Shown: positions 52,056 through 60,351 of the stretch, piece after piece
How positions within the stretch are numbered: the first letter of the stretch is position 1
Layout of the letters: each line of letters starts with the position of its first letter
Assembly: GCA_023392535.1 (NCBI GenBank)
Contig: JAEVYY010000018.1
Location: forward strand, 95,428-159,427
Source of the DNA: Bacillota bacterium
GTDB taxonomy: Bacteria; Bacillota; Clostridia; Lachnospirales; Lachnospiraceae
DNA: 64,000 bases
Reading direction: 5' to 3'
Notes under the pieces: model-generated
Databases searched by the model: none
The model's input: only the letters and a program-made list of their open reading frames with translations
What the model was told of the DNA's origin: nothing
Translations under genes and position numbers: made by a program

Positions 52056-52426
52056 GTGGAGTGCACAAGAATCCTACCATCAGCTTTCGTATTTCTGACC
52101 GGGAACGGGAAGAAATCGAAGCAAAGATTGTAGTAAGCGGTCTGAATAAAAAAGATTATTTTGTCCGCGCCTGTATTTATAACCATGTATGTGTGGTGGG
52201 TAAGAAAGAGCTGATATACAAATTGGTGCGGGAACTTCGGATGATGATGGAAACGCTCCAAGAGGTCACAAAGCAGTTTGAACAGTCAGAAGTATTTTTA
52301 TCAAAGGATGGGCTGGAAGATATGCAAATGGAGTATCTGAATTTGCTGAAAGCAATGATTTGGATGCTAGACGGTGCCAAATATTTATGGCATGACAATA
52401 AAGTAAATGTTCCTGCCAATGAGTAA
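52052..52426 (+). CDS. mobC: MobC-like relaxosome accessory protein
   Basis: A 124-residue protein with an N-terminal ribbon-helix-helix (TISFRISDREREEIEAKI, then SGLNKKDYFVRACI) and a helical C-terminus. This is the pattern of plasmid mobilisation MobC proteins that help a relaxase nick oriT. It overlaps int by 4 bp. No relaxase gene is present in the island, so on its own it may act as a leftover or in trans with another element. Confidence 0.72.
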   Translation: MSGVHKNPTISFRISDREREEIEAKIVVSGLNKKDYFVRACIYNHVCVVGKKELIYKLVRELRMMMETLQEVTKQFEQSEVFLSKDGLEDMQMEYLNLLKAMIWMLDGAKYLWHDNKVNVPANE

Positions 52427-52654
52427 GGACATTAAAGAACTTGCAAGGTAAAAGGAAATCAAAAAACACGTTGTTAAATACCAAGCGTGAAATGAATATT
52501 GATTCTGTCAAAATAGGTAGTTAATGGTTCAGGATGTTGTAGAGGAAGAGGGCAAGATGTTTATTTTTATAAGAAAAGGGAATCTTGCAAGCTTCCAAAA
52601 TTATTATGGTGAATACGATTATTGAAATAAATTAATGGAAAGGAAGAATAAGAC

Positions 52655-53035
52655 ATGAGCAATAAAACATTATTTGAAGAGTTAGGAGTACAGTATCAGG
52701 AGGTAGATGGCATTTATTACCCTCTTTTATCCGTTGATACAGAAGAGAAGCAAGTAAGCAATTTGGGAAAATACGGTAGGATGTGGATTGAATTTCTAAA
52801 AGATACAAATCTTCAAAGGTATCGGAGTCTTGTGAGATTTGGGAAACTCCATGACAGGGCTTTTGAAGTAAACGAAGAGGCATATGAACTATTGGAAGGG
52901 ATTGAAAATGGTTGGTTAAAAAAGAATAAGCTGAAAGATCCAAACTCTTTTATGGAGCAACTGCATTTACGCAATCAAGCAAGGTATACAGCGGAAGAAA
53001 TTGTGTTGCAGGAAATTATTAGGCGGTTTCATTAG
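52655..53035 (+). CDS. tnpV: TnpV-family transposon protein
   Basis: A 126-residue protein of the TnpV family found in mobilisable elements of Clostridia. LFEELGVQYQEVDGIYYPLL, LGKYGRMWIEFLKDTN, FGKLHDRAFEVNEEAYELL and RNQARYTAEEIVLQEII follow the family pattern. Its role is unknown. GGAAAGGAAG precedes the ATG. The 228 bp between mobC and this gene hold no recognisable feature. Confidence 0.78.
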   Translation: MSNKTLFEELGVQYQEVDGIYYPLLSVDTEEKQVSNLGKYGRMWIEFLKDTNLQRYRSLVRFGKLHDRAFEVNEEAYELLEGIENGWLKKNKLKDPNSFMEQLHLRNQARYTAEEIVLQEIIRRFH

Positions 53036-53220
53036 AAGTGAGTATGTCAAGTAAAGATAATATAGTAGGAAAAAGCCCTGCCTAAAGTGCAGAGACAAAT
53101 TGTATTTTGAGTCAAGGGGGACATCGCAAGATACGCATTTGTGATATACAAATGCTACTTGTTAGGGGAAAGCCCCTAAAACCCCTGATATTTATCAATA
53201 TATGCCATGTAATTAAATTT

Positions 53221-53390
53221 TCATCACACAATTTGCCGTTTGTGATAAATTTTTCATCACTTTGTGATTATTTATTCATCACACTTTTTTGGAAAAATCT
53301 ATTAAAAAAATAATGTGATGATTTTTTTATCACACAATTTGCCGTTTGTGATGATTATTTCATCACTTTGTGATTACTTTTTCATCACAT
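53221..53390. repeat. Duplicated palindromic repeat block ahead of fic
   Basis: A block is repeated with a period of 106 bp. A 24-bp sequence at 53223-53246 recurs perfectly at 53329-53352 (ATCACA...TGTGAT ends). A 19-bp sequence at 53252-53270 recurs at 53358-53376 and contains the 13-bp palindrome ATCACTTTGTGAT. Half sites TTCATCACA occur at 53275-53283 and 53381-53389. The array of ATCAC/GTGAT sites looks like operators or iterons. The stretch from 53036 to 53516 has no convincing gene. Confidence 0.85.
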
Positions 53391-53516
53391 CTTTGTCCTA
53401 AAATTCAGAAAGTAGTAGTATTATTAAAACTTGTACGGTATAATAATGTACAAGTGAAAAAAAACAAAAATATTTAATCATGTAGGTGAAAAAAATGGCA
53501 CAAAGTGAGGAAAAAT

Positions 53517-54518
53517 ATGAGCGAAAATGGTTATATTCCACCATATACAATAACAGATAAAACAGTAAATTTGATTTCTGCTATCACTGAAATAATAACC
53601 AAAATTACGATAAATGATAATATGAGTAACAATCCAAGACTTCGAAGGGATAATCGCATCCGTACAATTCATGCCTCTTTAGCTATTGAAAATAATTCCT
53701 TATCATTAGATCAGGTTACAGATATTATCAACGGAAAAAGGATTCTGGGAGCACCTGATGAAATATGCGAGGTAAAAAATGCCTTTGAGGCTTATAATAA
53801 ACTTTTAGAAATGAATCCATATTCAATAAAGGATATGTTATTATCCCATAAAGTACTTATGAATGAATTGACAAAGGAAGCGGGAACTTTTCGAAGTGGT
53901 GGTGTTGGAGTATTTGCTGGAAAACAGTTGGTTCATATGGCACCGCCTGCAAATCAGGTGCCACATTTGATAAAAGAATTAATTGATTGGGCTAAAAAAG
54001 AAGAAGTACATCCATTAATAAAAAGTTGTGTATTTCATTATGAATTTGAGTTTATTCATCCATTTGCAGATGGCAATGGAAGAATGGGACGAATGTGGCA
54101 GACTTTATTGTTATATAAATGGAAATCACTATTCGGCTGGCTTCCAATAGAAACGCTAATCAGGGAACGCCAGGATGAGTATTACAAAGTGCTTGGTGAA
54201 TGTGACCATAGTGCTGATTCGGGAAAATTTGTAGAGTTTCTGCTGAAAGCTATTTATGATGCATTATGTGAAATTGCCCATACCGAACAAGTAGGAGAAC
54301 AAGTAACCGAACAAGTTGAAAGGTTATTAGAGGTTATTGCTGATAAGGAGTATTCAACGAAAGAACTTATGGATTTATTGGGGTTAAAGCATAGGCCGAC
54401 TTTTAGAGACAACTATTTATTGCCAGCACTGGAACTTGGGTTGATTGAAATGACAGTGCCTGATAAGCCGAATAGTAGTAAGCAAAAGTACAAAAAGGTG
54501 AAGGAAATTGTAAAATAA
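53517..54518 (+). CDS. Fic-domain protein with N-terminal inhibitory helix
   Basis: Predicted AMP-transferase (or other nucleotide transferase) of 333 residues. The Fic core is HPFADGNGRMGRMW near residue 180, with the catalytic His and the Asn/Arg phosphate ligands. The class II autoinhibitory motif (S/T)xxxE(G/N) is present as SLAIEN near 57. A winged-helix C-terminal domain (about 265-333) follows the repeat EQVGEQVTEQVE. GTGAGG precedes the ATG at 53517. Such proteins modify host targets and occur in toxin-like and regulatory settings. The palindromic block upstream may control it. Confidence 0.88.
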   Translation: MSENGYIPPYTITDKTVNLISAITEIITKITINDNMSNNPRLRRDNRIRTIHASLAIENNSLSLDQVTDIINGKRILGAPDEICEVKNAFEAYNKLLEMNPYSIKDMLLSHKVLMNELTKEAGTFRSGGVGVFAGKQLVHMAPPANQVPHLIKELIDWAKKEEVHPLIKSCVFHYEFEFIHPFADGNGRMGRMWQTLLLYKWKSLFGWLPIETLIRERQDEYYKVLGECDHSADSGKFVEFLLKAIYDALCEIAHTEQVGEQVTEQVERLLEVIADKEYSTKELMDLLGLKHRPTFRDNYLLPALELGLIEMTVPDKPNSSKQKYKKVKEIVK

Positions 54519-54616
54519 TATATACAAAGATGTAATTACAGATAACGGAATATGTATTTTATACAATATGTAATTATATATAAAAGATAACAAAAGAAAT
54601 GAAAGGGGAGTAGAAA

Positions 54617-55624
54617 ATGCAGTCAAGGTATATGGAGTTGAAGGTGGATAAGATAGAGTTAGACTTTGATAATCCTCGTATTGCAAAATATGTTGAACAA
54701 TACGGGAAGAATCAGATTACGAGTGAAGCTTTATCATTGGCGCTTGGAGGGGGTTCAGATGATAAGAGTGGGACTTCTTATAGTAGCTTAAAGGAATCTA
54801 TTAAATCAAATGGAGGAATAATTCATCCGATTATCGTGAATAAGACTATATATGATAAGTATGTTGTGATTGAAGGTAATACAAGAGTTCAAATATATAA
54901 GGAATTTTTTCAAAATAATGTTCCAGGTGAATGGAGTGAAATTAGAGCAATTGTGTATGAAAATCTTGATGAAAGAGAAATTCATGCTATTCGCCTTCAA
55001 TCTCACCTAGTGGGTCCTAGAGATTGGGATCCATATTCAAAAGCTAAATATTTAAATTATCTAAGCAATTATAAGAAACTTCCGATGTCCCAAATTGTAT
55101 CATTTTGTGGCGGAAAACAAACCGAAGTTACAAAGCTAATATCAGCATATAACGACATGGAAAATTATTACAGATTAAATTTAGATGATGATAGCGAATT
55201 TGATCAAAGGGATTTCTCAAAATTCGTAGAACTACAGAATAGTTCAATTAAAGAGGCTTTGGTAATGCACAAGTTTGATGTCAATGATTTTTCTAAATGG
55301 GTTATTAATGGAAATGTTGATACGGCAATGAATGTCCGTAAGATACCTGCCATATTAAAAAATACAGAAGCAACTAAGATTTTCTTGAAGTCGAATATTT
55401 CAGATTCATGGAAATCATTAGCTATTGAGGAAGCAGAAGTGATGTCTTTGAAGTCAGTTCCATATAACGTGTTGGCATCTGAATTGGCAAAACGACTTGA
55501 ATGTTTTGAACTTAAAGAGGTTGAATGTCTAAGGAATGATCCAAGATATGAAGATAAAAAGACAAGTGTAATGGATGCTTTTAAATGGCTTGAGTGGTTA
55601 ATGGACTACATTAACGAGGATTAA
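54617..55624 (+). CDS. ParB/Srx-domain protein A
   Basis: A 335-residue protein with an N-terminal ParB-like nucleotide-binding domain (about 8-115). In place of the canonical GERR box it has VVIEGNTRVQIYKEF (EGNTR at 86-90). SLKESIKSNGGIIHPIIV and HLVGPRDWDPYSKAKYLN are shared with the second ParB-like gene downstream. The C-terminal half is helical without a known name. AAGGGGAG precedes the ATG. It opens a six-gene operon whose gaps never exceed 20 bp. Chromosome partition is unlikely as no ParA is nearby; nuclease or DNA-modification sensing roles are known for related domains. Confidence 0.82.
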   Translation: MQSRYMELKVDKIELDFDNPRIAKYVEQYGKNQITSEALSLALGGGSDDKSGTSYSSLKESIKSNGGIIHPIIVNKTIYDKYVVIEGNTRVQIYKEFFQNNVPGEWSEIRAIVYENLDEREIHAIRLQSHLVGPRDWDPYSKAKYLNYLSNYKKLPMSQIVSFCGGKQTEVTKLISAYNDMENYYRLNLDDDSEFDQRDFSKFVELQNSSIKEALVMHKFDVNDFSKWVINGNVDTAMNVRKIPAILKNTEATKIFLKSNISDSWKSLAIEEAEVMSLKSVPYNVLASELAKRLECFELKEVECLRNDPRYEDKKTSVMDAFKWLEWLMDYINED

Positions 55625-55626
55625 AA

Positions 55627-56037
55627 ATGGGAGAATCAGCTAAACATTTAGAATTAGTACAACGAATTATAACTTATATGGAAAAATTGCCCAATATTGA
55701 AGCCACATTAATACAAAGTGATTTACCAGAATCTATTGAAAAACCAGATAGTACAATGGAAGGTTTTCGACCTGATATATATTATAATTACAGCAACTTT
55801 ATGATTATTGGAGAAGCAAAAACATCATATGATTTTGAGCGTAAACATAGTATCGAGCAGTATAAAGCATATTACAATAAATGTAATTCGTTTAATGGTA
55901 AATCAATATTCATATTGGCTATCCCTTGGACAGAGAGTATATCGGCTAAAAATTTACTAAAAAGAATAAGAAAAAATAGTAACTATGAAATAGAAACATG
56001 GGTTATTAATGATACTGGTAGGGTTGAAAAATTATGA
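55627..56037 (+). CDS. PD-(D/E)XK nuclease-like protein
   Basis: A 136-residue protein with a restriction-endonuclease-like core. GFRPDIYYN gives the Asp (about 50), and IIGEAKTSYD gives the Glu-x-Lys (63 and 65), at the usual spacing; EHSIEQYKAYY-like text (KHSIEQYKAYYN) follows. It starts 3 nt after ParB A and overlaps the helicase gene by 4 bp (ATGA). The pair nuclease plus SNF2 helicase suggests a two-subunit DNA-processing enzyme. Confidence 0.78.
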   Translation: MGESAKHLELVQRIITYMEKLPNIEATLIQSDLPESIEKPDSTMEGFRPDIYYNYSNFMIIGEAKTSYDFERKHSIEQYKAYYNKCNSFNGKSIFILAIPWTESISAKNLLKRIRKNSNYEIETWVINDTGRVEKL

Positions 56038-57521
56038 GAAAGATTATTTTAAATAATGAGCCTGATTTAGAGGCTAAACTTAAAGCGTTCCCATATCAGA
56101 ATGAAGCTTATGAATCAATAAAAGATTTGCAGTTTGCCGCTATTTTTCATGAGCAGGGTCTTGGCAAAACCAAAATTGCGATTGATCTATTATTGTACTG
56201 GTTAGAGTTTAAAGAGATTGATACCGTACTAGTAGTTACTAAGAAACAACTAGTACATAATTGGGAAGAAGAATTTAAAGTACATACAGCTCTTAAACCA
56301 GCTGTTTTATCGAGTAATAAATCAGATAATTTCTATGTATTTAATGGTCCTGCTAGAGTAGTTGTCACTAATTTTGAAGTGATTTCTTCTGAGATTAATA
56401 GATTTAAGCTATATTTAAAAGCAAGAAATGTTGCAATAATTATCGATGAATCAGCAAAACTGAAGAATCCTGAATCAAAATTATCACAAAATTTTTTTGA
56501 ATTATCGGACTTATTTAAAATACGAGTTATTATGACGGGAACACCAGTAGCAAACAGACCATATGATATATGGGCACAAATTTATTTTCTTGACAAGGGA
56601 AAAAGTCTTGGAATTGATTTTAATGAATTTAAAAAAGAAACTGATTTAACAAATGATTTAAATAGTAATGATGTAAAAAGAGAAAATTTTGAAAAAAATA
56701 TAGCATCGATATTTGAAAAAATCCGCTTGTTTTCTGTAAGGGAGACAAAGAATAGTGGTATTGTAAAATTACCAACCAAAGAATATTTTAATCGGTGGAC
56801 TGATTTTTTACCTGAGCAACAGGCTTTATATAATAAAATAAGAGATGATTTAGCGATAGAAGTACGGAAGGGAGATCAGACAATATATGATGATTCATCT
56901 TCATCGTTAAAAAGGTTATTAAGACTTGTTCAAGTAACATCTAATCCGCAGCTAATTACTGATGAGAATATTCATTCTGGCAAAGAAAATGAACTAGAGC
57001 AATTAATTAATGAAATAATGGAAAAGCAAGAAAAATGTATTGTCTGGTCAAGTTTTATTGGAAATGTGGATCAGTTTTCAAAAAAATATAAAAATTTTAA
57101 TGCTGTTAAAGTTCATGGAAAATTGGATATTGAAACTCGAAATAAATCTATTGAGAAATTCAAAAATGGTGAGGCAAAAATACTTTTTGCAACTCCTCAG
57201 GCGGCTAAGGAAGGATTGACATTAACCGTTGCAAATCATGTTATTTTTTATGATAGAGGGTTTAGCTTAGATGATTATTTGCAAGCTCAGGATAGAATTC
57301 ACAGAATTTCTCAAACCAAAACATGTTATATATATAATATTATGATTAAAAATAGTATTGATGAGTGGATTGATGTTTTGTTAAAAGCTAAGCAAAATGC
57401 TGCTTTTGTAGTACAAGGGGATATTAATAAGGAAAAATATCAACAAGATGCTGACTACAGTTTTGGAGATATGGTAAAAAAAATTTTGGGAATATACGAA
57501 ACGGAGGAAGGGCTATGGTAG
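56034..57521 (+). CDS. SNF2-family helicase/translocase
   Basis: Superfamily 2 ATPase of 495 residues. Walker A is HEQGLGKTKIA (about 39-49). Motif Ia is LVVTKKQLVHNW, motif II is IIIDESAKLKNP, motif III is RVIMTGTPVANRP, and motif V-VI is KEGLTLTVANHVIFYD with QAQDRIHRISQ. It lacks additional domains and is close in size to phage-type SNF2 proteins. Gene overlaps on both sides (4 and 7 bp) show co-translation with the nuclease and ParB B. Confidence 0.92.
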   Translation: MRKIILNNEPDLEAKLKAFPYQNEAYESIKDLQFAAIFHEQGLGKTKIAIDLLLYWLEFKEIDTVLVVTKKQLVHNWEEEFKVHTALKPAVLSSNKSDNFYVFNGPARVVVTNFEVISSEINRFKLYLKARNVAIIIDESAKLKNPESKLSQNFFELSDLFKIRVIMTGTPVANRPYDIWAQIYFLDKGKSLGIDFNEFKKETDLTNDLNSNDVKRENFEKNIASIFEKIRLFSVRETKNSGIVKLPTKEYFNRWTDFLPEQQALYNKIRDDLAIEVRKGDQTIYDDSSSSLKRLLRLVQVTSNPQLITDENIHSGKENELEQLINEIMEKQEKCIVWSSFIGNVDQFSKKYKNFNAVKVHGKLDIETRNKSIEKFKNGEAKILFATPQAAKEGLTLTVANHVIFYDRGFSLDDYLQAQDRIHRISQTKTCYIYNIMIKNSIDEWIDVLLKAKQNAAFVVQGDINKEKYQQDADYSFGDMVKKILGIYETEEGLW

Positions 57522-58495
57522 AAAAATTAACGATAGGTAGAGCAGACTATAACATTAGAGAGGAGGAGCTACTTCATGCTGACCTAAAGTTTTATCCAGA
57601 GAACCCGAGAGTATACTCATTCCTTGATGTTGCAAATGGAGTACCTGATCAAGAAACAATAGAAGAAGTCATGACTGATATGGATCATGTAAAACAACTT
57701 AAGGAATCTATTAAGGCAAATGGTGGACTGATAGATCCATTAATTGTACGAGATGGAGATTTTGTTGTTTTAGAAGGTAATAGTAGATTGGCAGCATATC
57801 GTATTCTTCAAAAACAAGATCCAATTAAATGGGCAAAAGTTAAATGTAAGATATTACCTTCGGATATTAGCGATAAAGCAATATTTACGTTATTAGGACA
57901 ATATCATATTATTGGTAGAAAAGATTGGAGTCCCTATGAACAAGCTGGTTATTTATATAGAAGACGTGAAAATTCAAAGCAACCAATTGATTTTATAGCT
58001 GAAGAACTTGGTATTACTTTATCAAAAGCAAAGAGATTTGTTGAAGTATATGAATTTATGATTGATCATAATGATGTACATGCTGATAAGTGGAGTTACT
58101 ATGAAGAGTTACTAAAGAGTTCTGCAATTAATACATATCTAAAAACTGTGGATGGATTGGAAGAGACCATTGTTAAACAAATTAAAAACGGAGAAATAAA
58201 GCAAGCAGTAGATATCAGACACAAATTGGGTGGAATAGCAAAGGTAACAGGTAAAACAGCAAAACGAATAATGAAAGAAATTGCTGAGGAAAAGACCGAT
58301 ATTTATGGAGGATACGAGCACATAGAAGATACGGGTAAGACAGGTTCAATATATCAAAATCTTAATAAATTTCGACAAAAGATAATGGAAGAGGGTTTTA
58401 AAGATAAAATGAAAAATGAAGATGTTAAGCAAATTAAATTTGAGCTTAGCAAAATCAAGAAAACAGTAGACGAGCTACTAAAAGACCTCGAATAA
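57515..58495 (+). CDS. ParB/Srx-domain protein B
   Basis: A 326-residue paralogue of the protein at 54617. It shares QLKESIKANGGLIDPLIV, VVLEGNSRLAAYRIL (EGNSR at 87-91), HIIGRKDWSPYEQAGYL and an HTH-like segment (IDFIAEELGITLSKAKRFVE). The C-terminal third is a lysine-rich coiled coil. The retained EGN(S/T)R box in both copies implies a shared nucleotide-binding variant. It overlaps the helicase by 7 bp. Confidence 0.82.
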   Translation: MVEKLTIGRADYNIREEELLHADLKFYPENPRVYSFLDVANGVPDQETIEEVMTDMDHVKQLKESIKANGGLIDPLIVRDGDFVVLEGNSRLAAYRILQKQDPIKWAKVKCKILPSDISDKAIFTLLGQYHIIGRKDWSPYEQAGYLYRRRENSKQPIDFIAEELGITLSKAKRFVEVYEFMIDHNDVHADKWSYYEELLKSSAINTYLKTVDGLEETIVKQIKNGEIKQAVDIRHKLGGIAKVTGKTAKRIMKEIAEEKTDIYGGYEHIEDTGKTGSIYQNLNKFRQKIMEEGFKDKMKNEDVKQIKFELSKIKKTVDELLKDLE

Positions 58496-58515
58496 CATGC
58501 AAAGGTTAATTACAT

Positions 58516-60351
58516 ATGAGAGTAGGAATTATAGATGCTGATTTGATGGATAATGGAACAAGACATCCCAATTTAGCATTGATGAAAATTTCAGGATATT
58601 ATAAATCTTCGGGTAATGAAGTGAAATTAATCTATCGAAGTTACGATGAAATAAAGGAATATGATAGTGTATTTATTTCTAAAGTATTTAATTTTACAAA
58701 GGTTCCAGATTGGGTATTACAAGAAAAAAATGTGCATATTGGTGGAACAGGTTTCTTTGAAGATGGTGGAGAAAACTTACCTGATGAGATAGAGCATCAT
58801 ATGCCAGATTATAATTTATATAGTGATTACATTCAAAAAATGGTCGTGGCTGGGAAAAAAACTGACTATTTTGAAGATTACTTAGAGTATTCGATAGGTT
58901 TTTTGACTAGAGGTTGTTTTAGAAAGTGTTCATTTTGCGTGAACAAAAAATATGATCATGTATTTAAACATTCACCAATTGAAGAATTTTTGGATAAATC
59001 AAGACCTAAAATATATTTATGGGATGACAACTTTCTTGCCTTTTCCAAATGGGAAGAATGCCTAGATTCATTAGAGAGGACAGGAAAACCTTTTCAATTC
59101 AGACAAGGAATTGACATACGGCTGATGGACGATCGAAAAGCATATAGATTTAATAACACAAAGTGGAGCGGAGATTTTATTTTTGCTTTTGATCACTTAA
59201 AAGATAAAGCCCTTATTTGTAGAAATATTCAATTGTGGAAAAAATACACTAATAAACAGCCGAAATTATATATACTGAGTGGATTCAATTCACAAGATGA
59301 GAAGGATATTGCGGACGTTTTTGAAAGAATTAAATTATTAATGAGATATGGATGTATACCATATATTATGAGATATGAAGAATATAAGAATTCAAAATAC
59401 AAAGGAATGTATATTCAAATAGCAAGATGGTGTAATCAACCCCAGTTTTATAAAAAAATGTCTTTTCGTGAGTTTTGTGAAAGAAATCAGTTTTATCATC
59501 CTAATAAAAAGACATATTGTTCAGCATATAAAGCTATGCTTGATTTTGAAAATGACTATCCGGAAATTGCGCAGAAATATTTTGACTTAAAATATATGTA
59601 TGAAAATATTTATGAGACAAATTATGGGGCAGGACATAGATATCATAATAAACCTGAGTGTAGAACGTGTAAGTTGAAACATATAGCTTGGGATGAGATT
59701 ATCAAAGGAAAGGTTAATAATAAAGAAGTTATTCAGTTATATTTAGAAAGAGAGATTGAGTTACGTTGCCTCTGCTATAAAAATACTGAATGTAAGAAAA
59801 ACATTGATGAATGTGCGGAATATATAATTAAAATATTGTTGCAAACAAGTTATCAAGAATGTGAAAGTGCAGTATATAATTACAAAGAAAATCATAAATT
59901 ACTTGTGGAAGAATGTATTGTTCCAAACAGGGACAGTTATGAAATAGATAAATATTTAGCTGATATTACAAAGCATTCGCAAAAGGGAGAGTTAAATATT
60001 AATGACCTTTTCAGTGAATTGAAAATATATTCAAGTAAAGAAAAGAGTAAAGTAAAGCGGAGGTTGTTAAATTTGGCAATGTTAGATTTGATATACTATT
60101 CAAAAAATACAAGAAATTCAATAGTAATAATTACAAGTATTGGTAAAATGTATATGCAACTATCAGATGAAAGAAAACAAGGATTGTTACAAAAGTTAGC
60201 ACTTAGATTTCCGATTGTACAGAAGTATTACCAAAGTGGTAAAAATCTTGATTTATTAGTTGAAGAGATGGAATTTAGTAAGAAGGATGCTAGAGAGAAA
60301 AAAGCATTATTGGTATTAGCGAAAGAGGATAAAAATTATGGCTACAATTGA
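58516..60351 (+). CDS. Radical SAM enzyme with cobalamin-domain-like start
   Basis: A 611-residue protein. Residues 1-110 resemble a B12-binding Rossmann-like domain (MRVGIIDADLMDNGTRHPNL, HIGGTGFF), though the cobalamin histidine motif DxHxxG is not seen. The [4Fe-4S] motif CFRKCSFC (Cys134, 138, 141) starts the radical SAM barrel, followed by IYLWDDNFLAF and FRQGIDIRLM. A cysteine-rich zone (CRTCKLKH near 395, then CLCYKNTEC) and a helical C-terminal region follow. Radical SAM proteins with this start occur in phages; their reaction is unknown. Not a viperin: length and motif context differ. Confidence 0.85.
   Translation: MRVGIIDADLMDNGTRHPNLALMKISGYYKSSGNEVKLIYRSYDEIKEYDSVFISKVFNFTKVPDWVLQEKNVHIGGTGFFEDGGENLPDEIEHHMPDYNLYSDYIQKMVVAGKKTDYFEDYLEYSIGFLTRGCFRKCSFCVNKKYDHVFKHSPIEEFLDKSRPKIYLWDDNFLAFSKWEECLDSLERTGKPFQFRQGIDIRLMDDRKAYRFNNTKWSGDFIFAFDHLKDKALICRNIQLWKKYTNKQPKLYILSGFNSQDEKDIADVFERIKLLMRYGCIPYIMRYEEYKNSKYKGMYIQIARWCNQPQFYKKMSFREFCERNQFYHPNKKTYCSAYKAMLDFENDYPEIAQKYFDLKYMYENIYETNYGAGHRYHNKPECRTCKLKHIAWDEIIKGKVNNKEVIQLYLEREIELRCLCYKNTECKKNIDECAEYIIKILLQTSYQECESAVYNYKENHKLLVEECIVPNRDSYEIDKYLADITKHSQKGELNINDLFSELKIYSSKEKSKVKRRLLNLAMLDLIYYSKNTRNSIVIITSIGKMYMQLSDERKQGLLQKLALRFPIVQKYYQSGKNLDLLVEEMEFSKKDAREKKALLVLAKEDKNYGYN

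Noticed and set aside
53107..53313. 68-codon ORF overlapping the palindromic repeats
   Set aside because: No ribosome site, odd composition and translation of repeat DNA; considered spurious.
54617..58495. Plasmid partition ParB proteins
   Set aside because: No ParA, no parS-like array, and the canonical ParB box is altered; the operon context is nuclease/helicase.
58516..60351. Prokaryotic viperin
   Set aside because: Length (611 aa), the CFRKCSFC context and the extra N-terminal domain do not fit the short viperin family.
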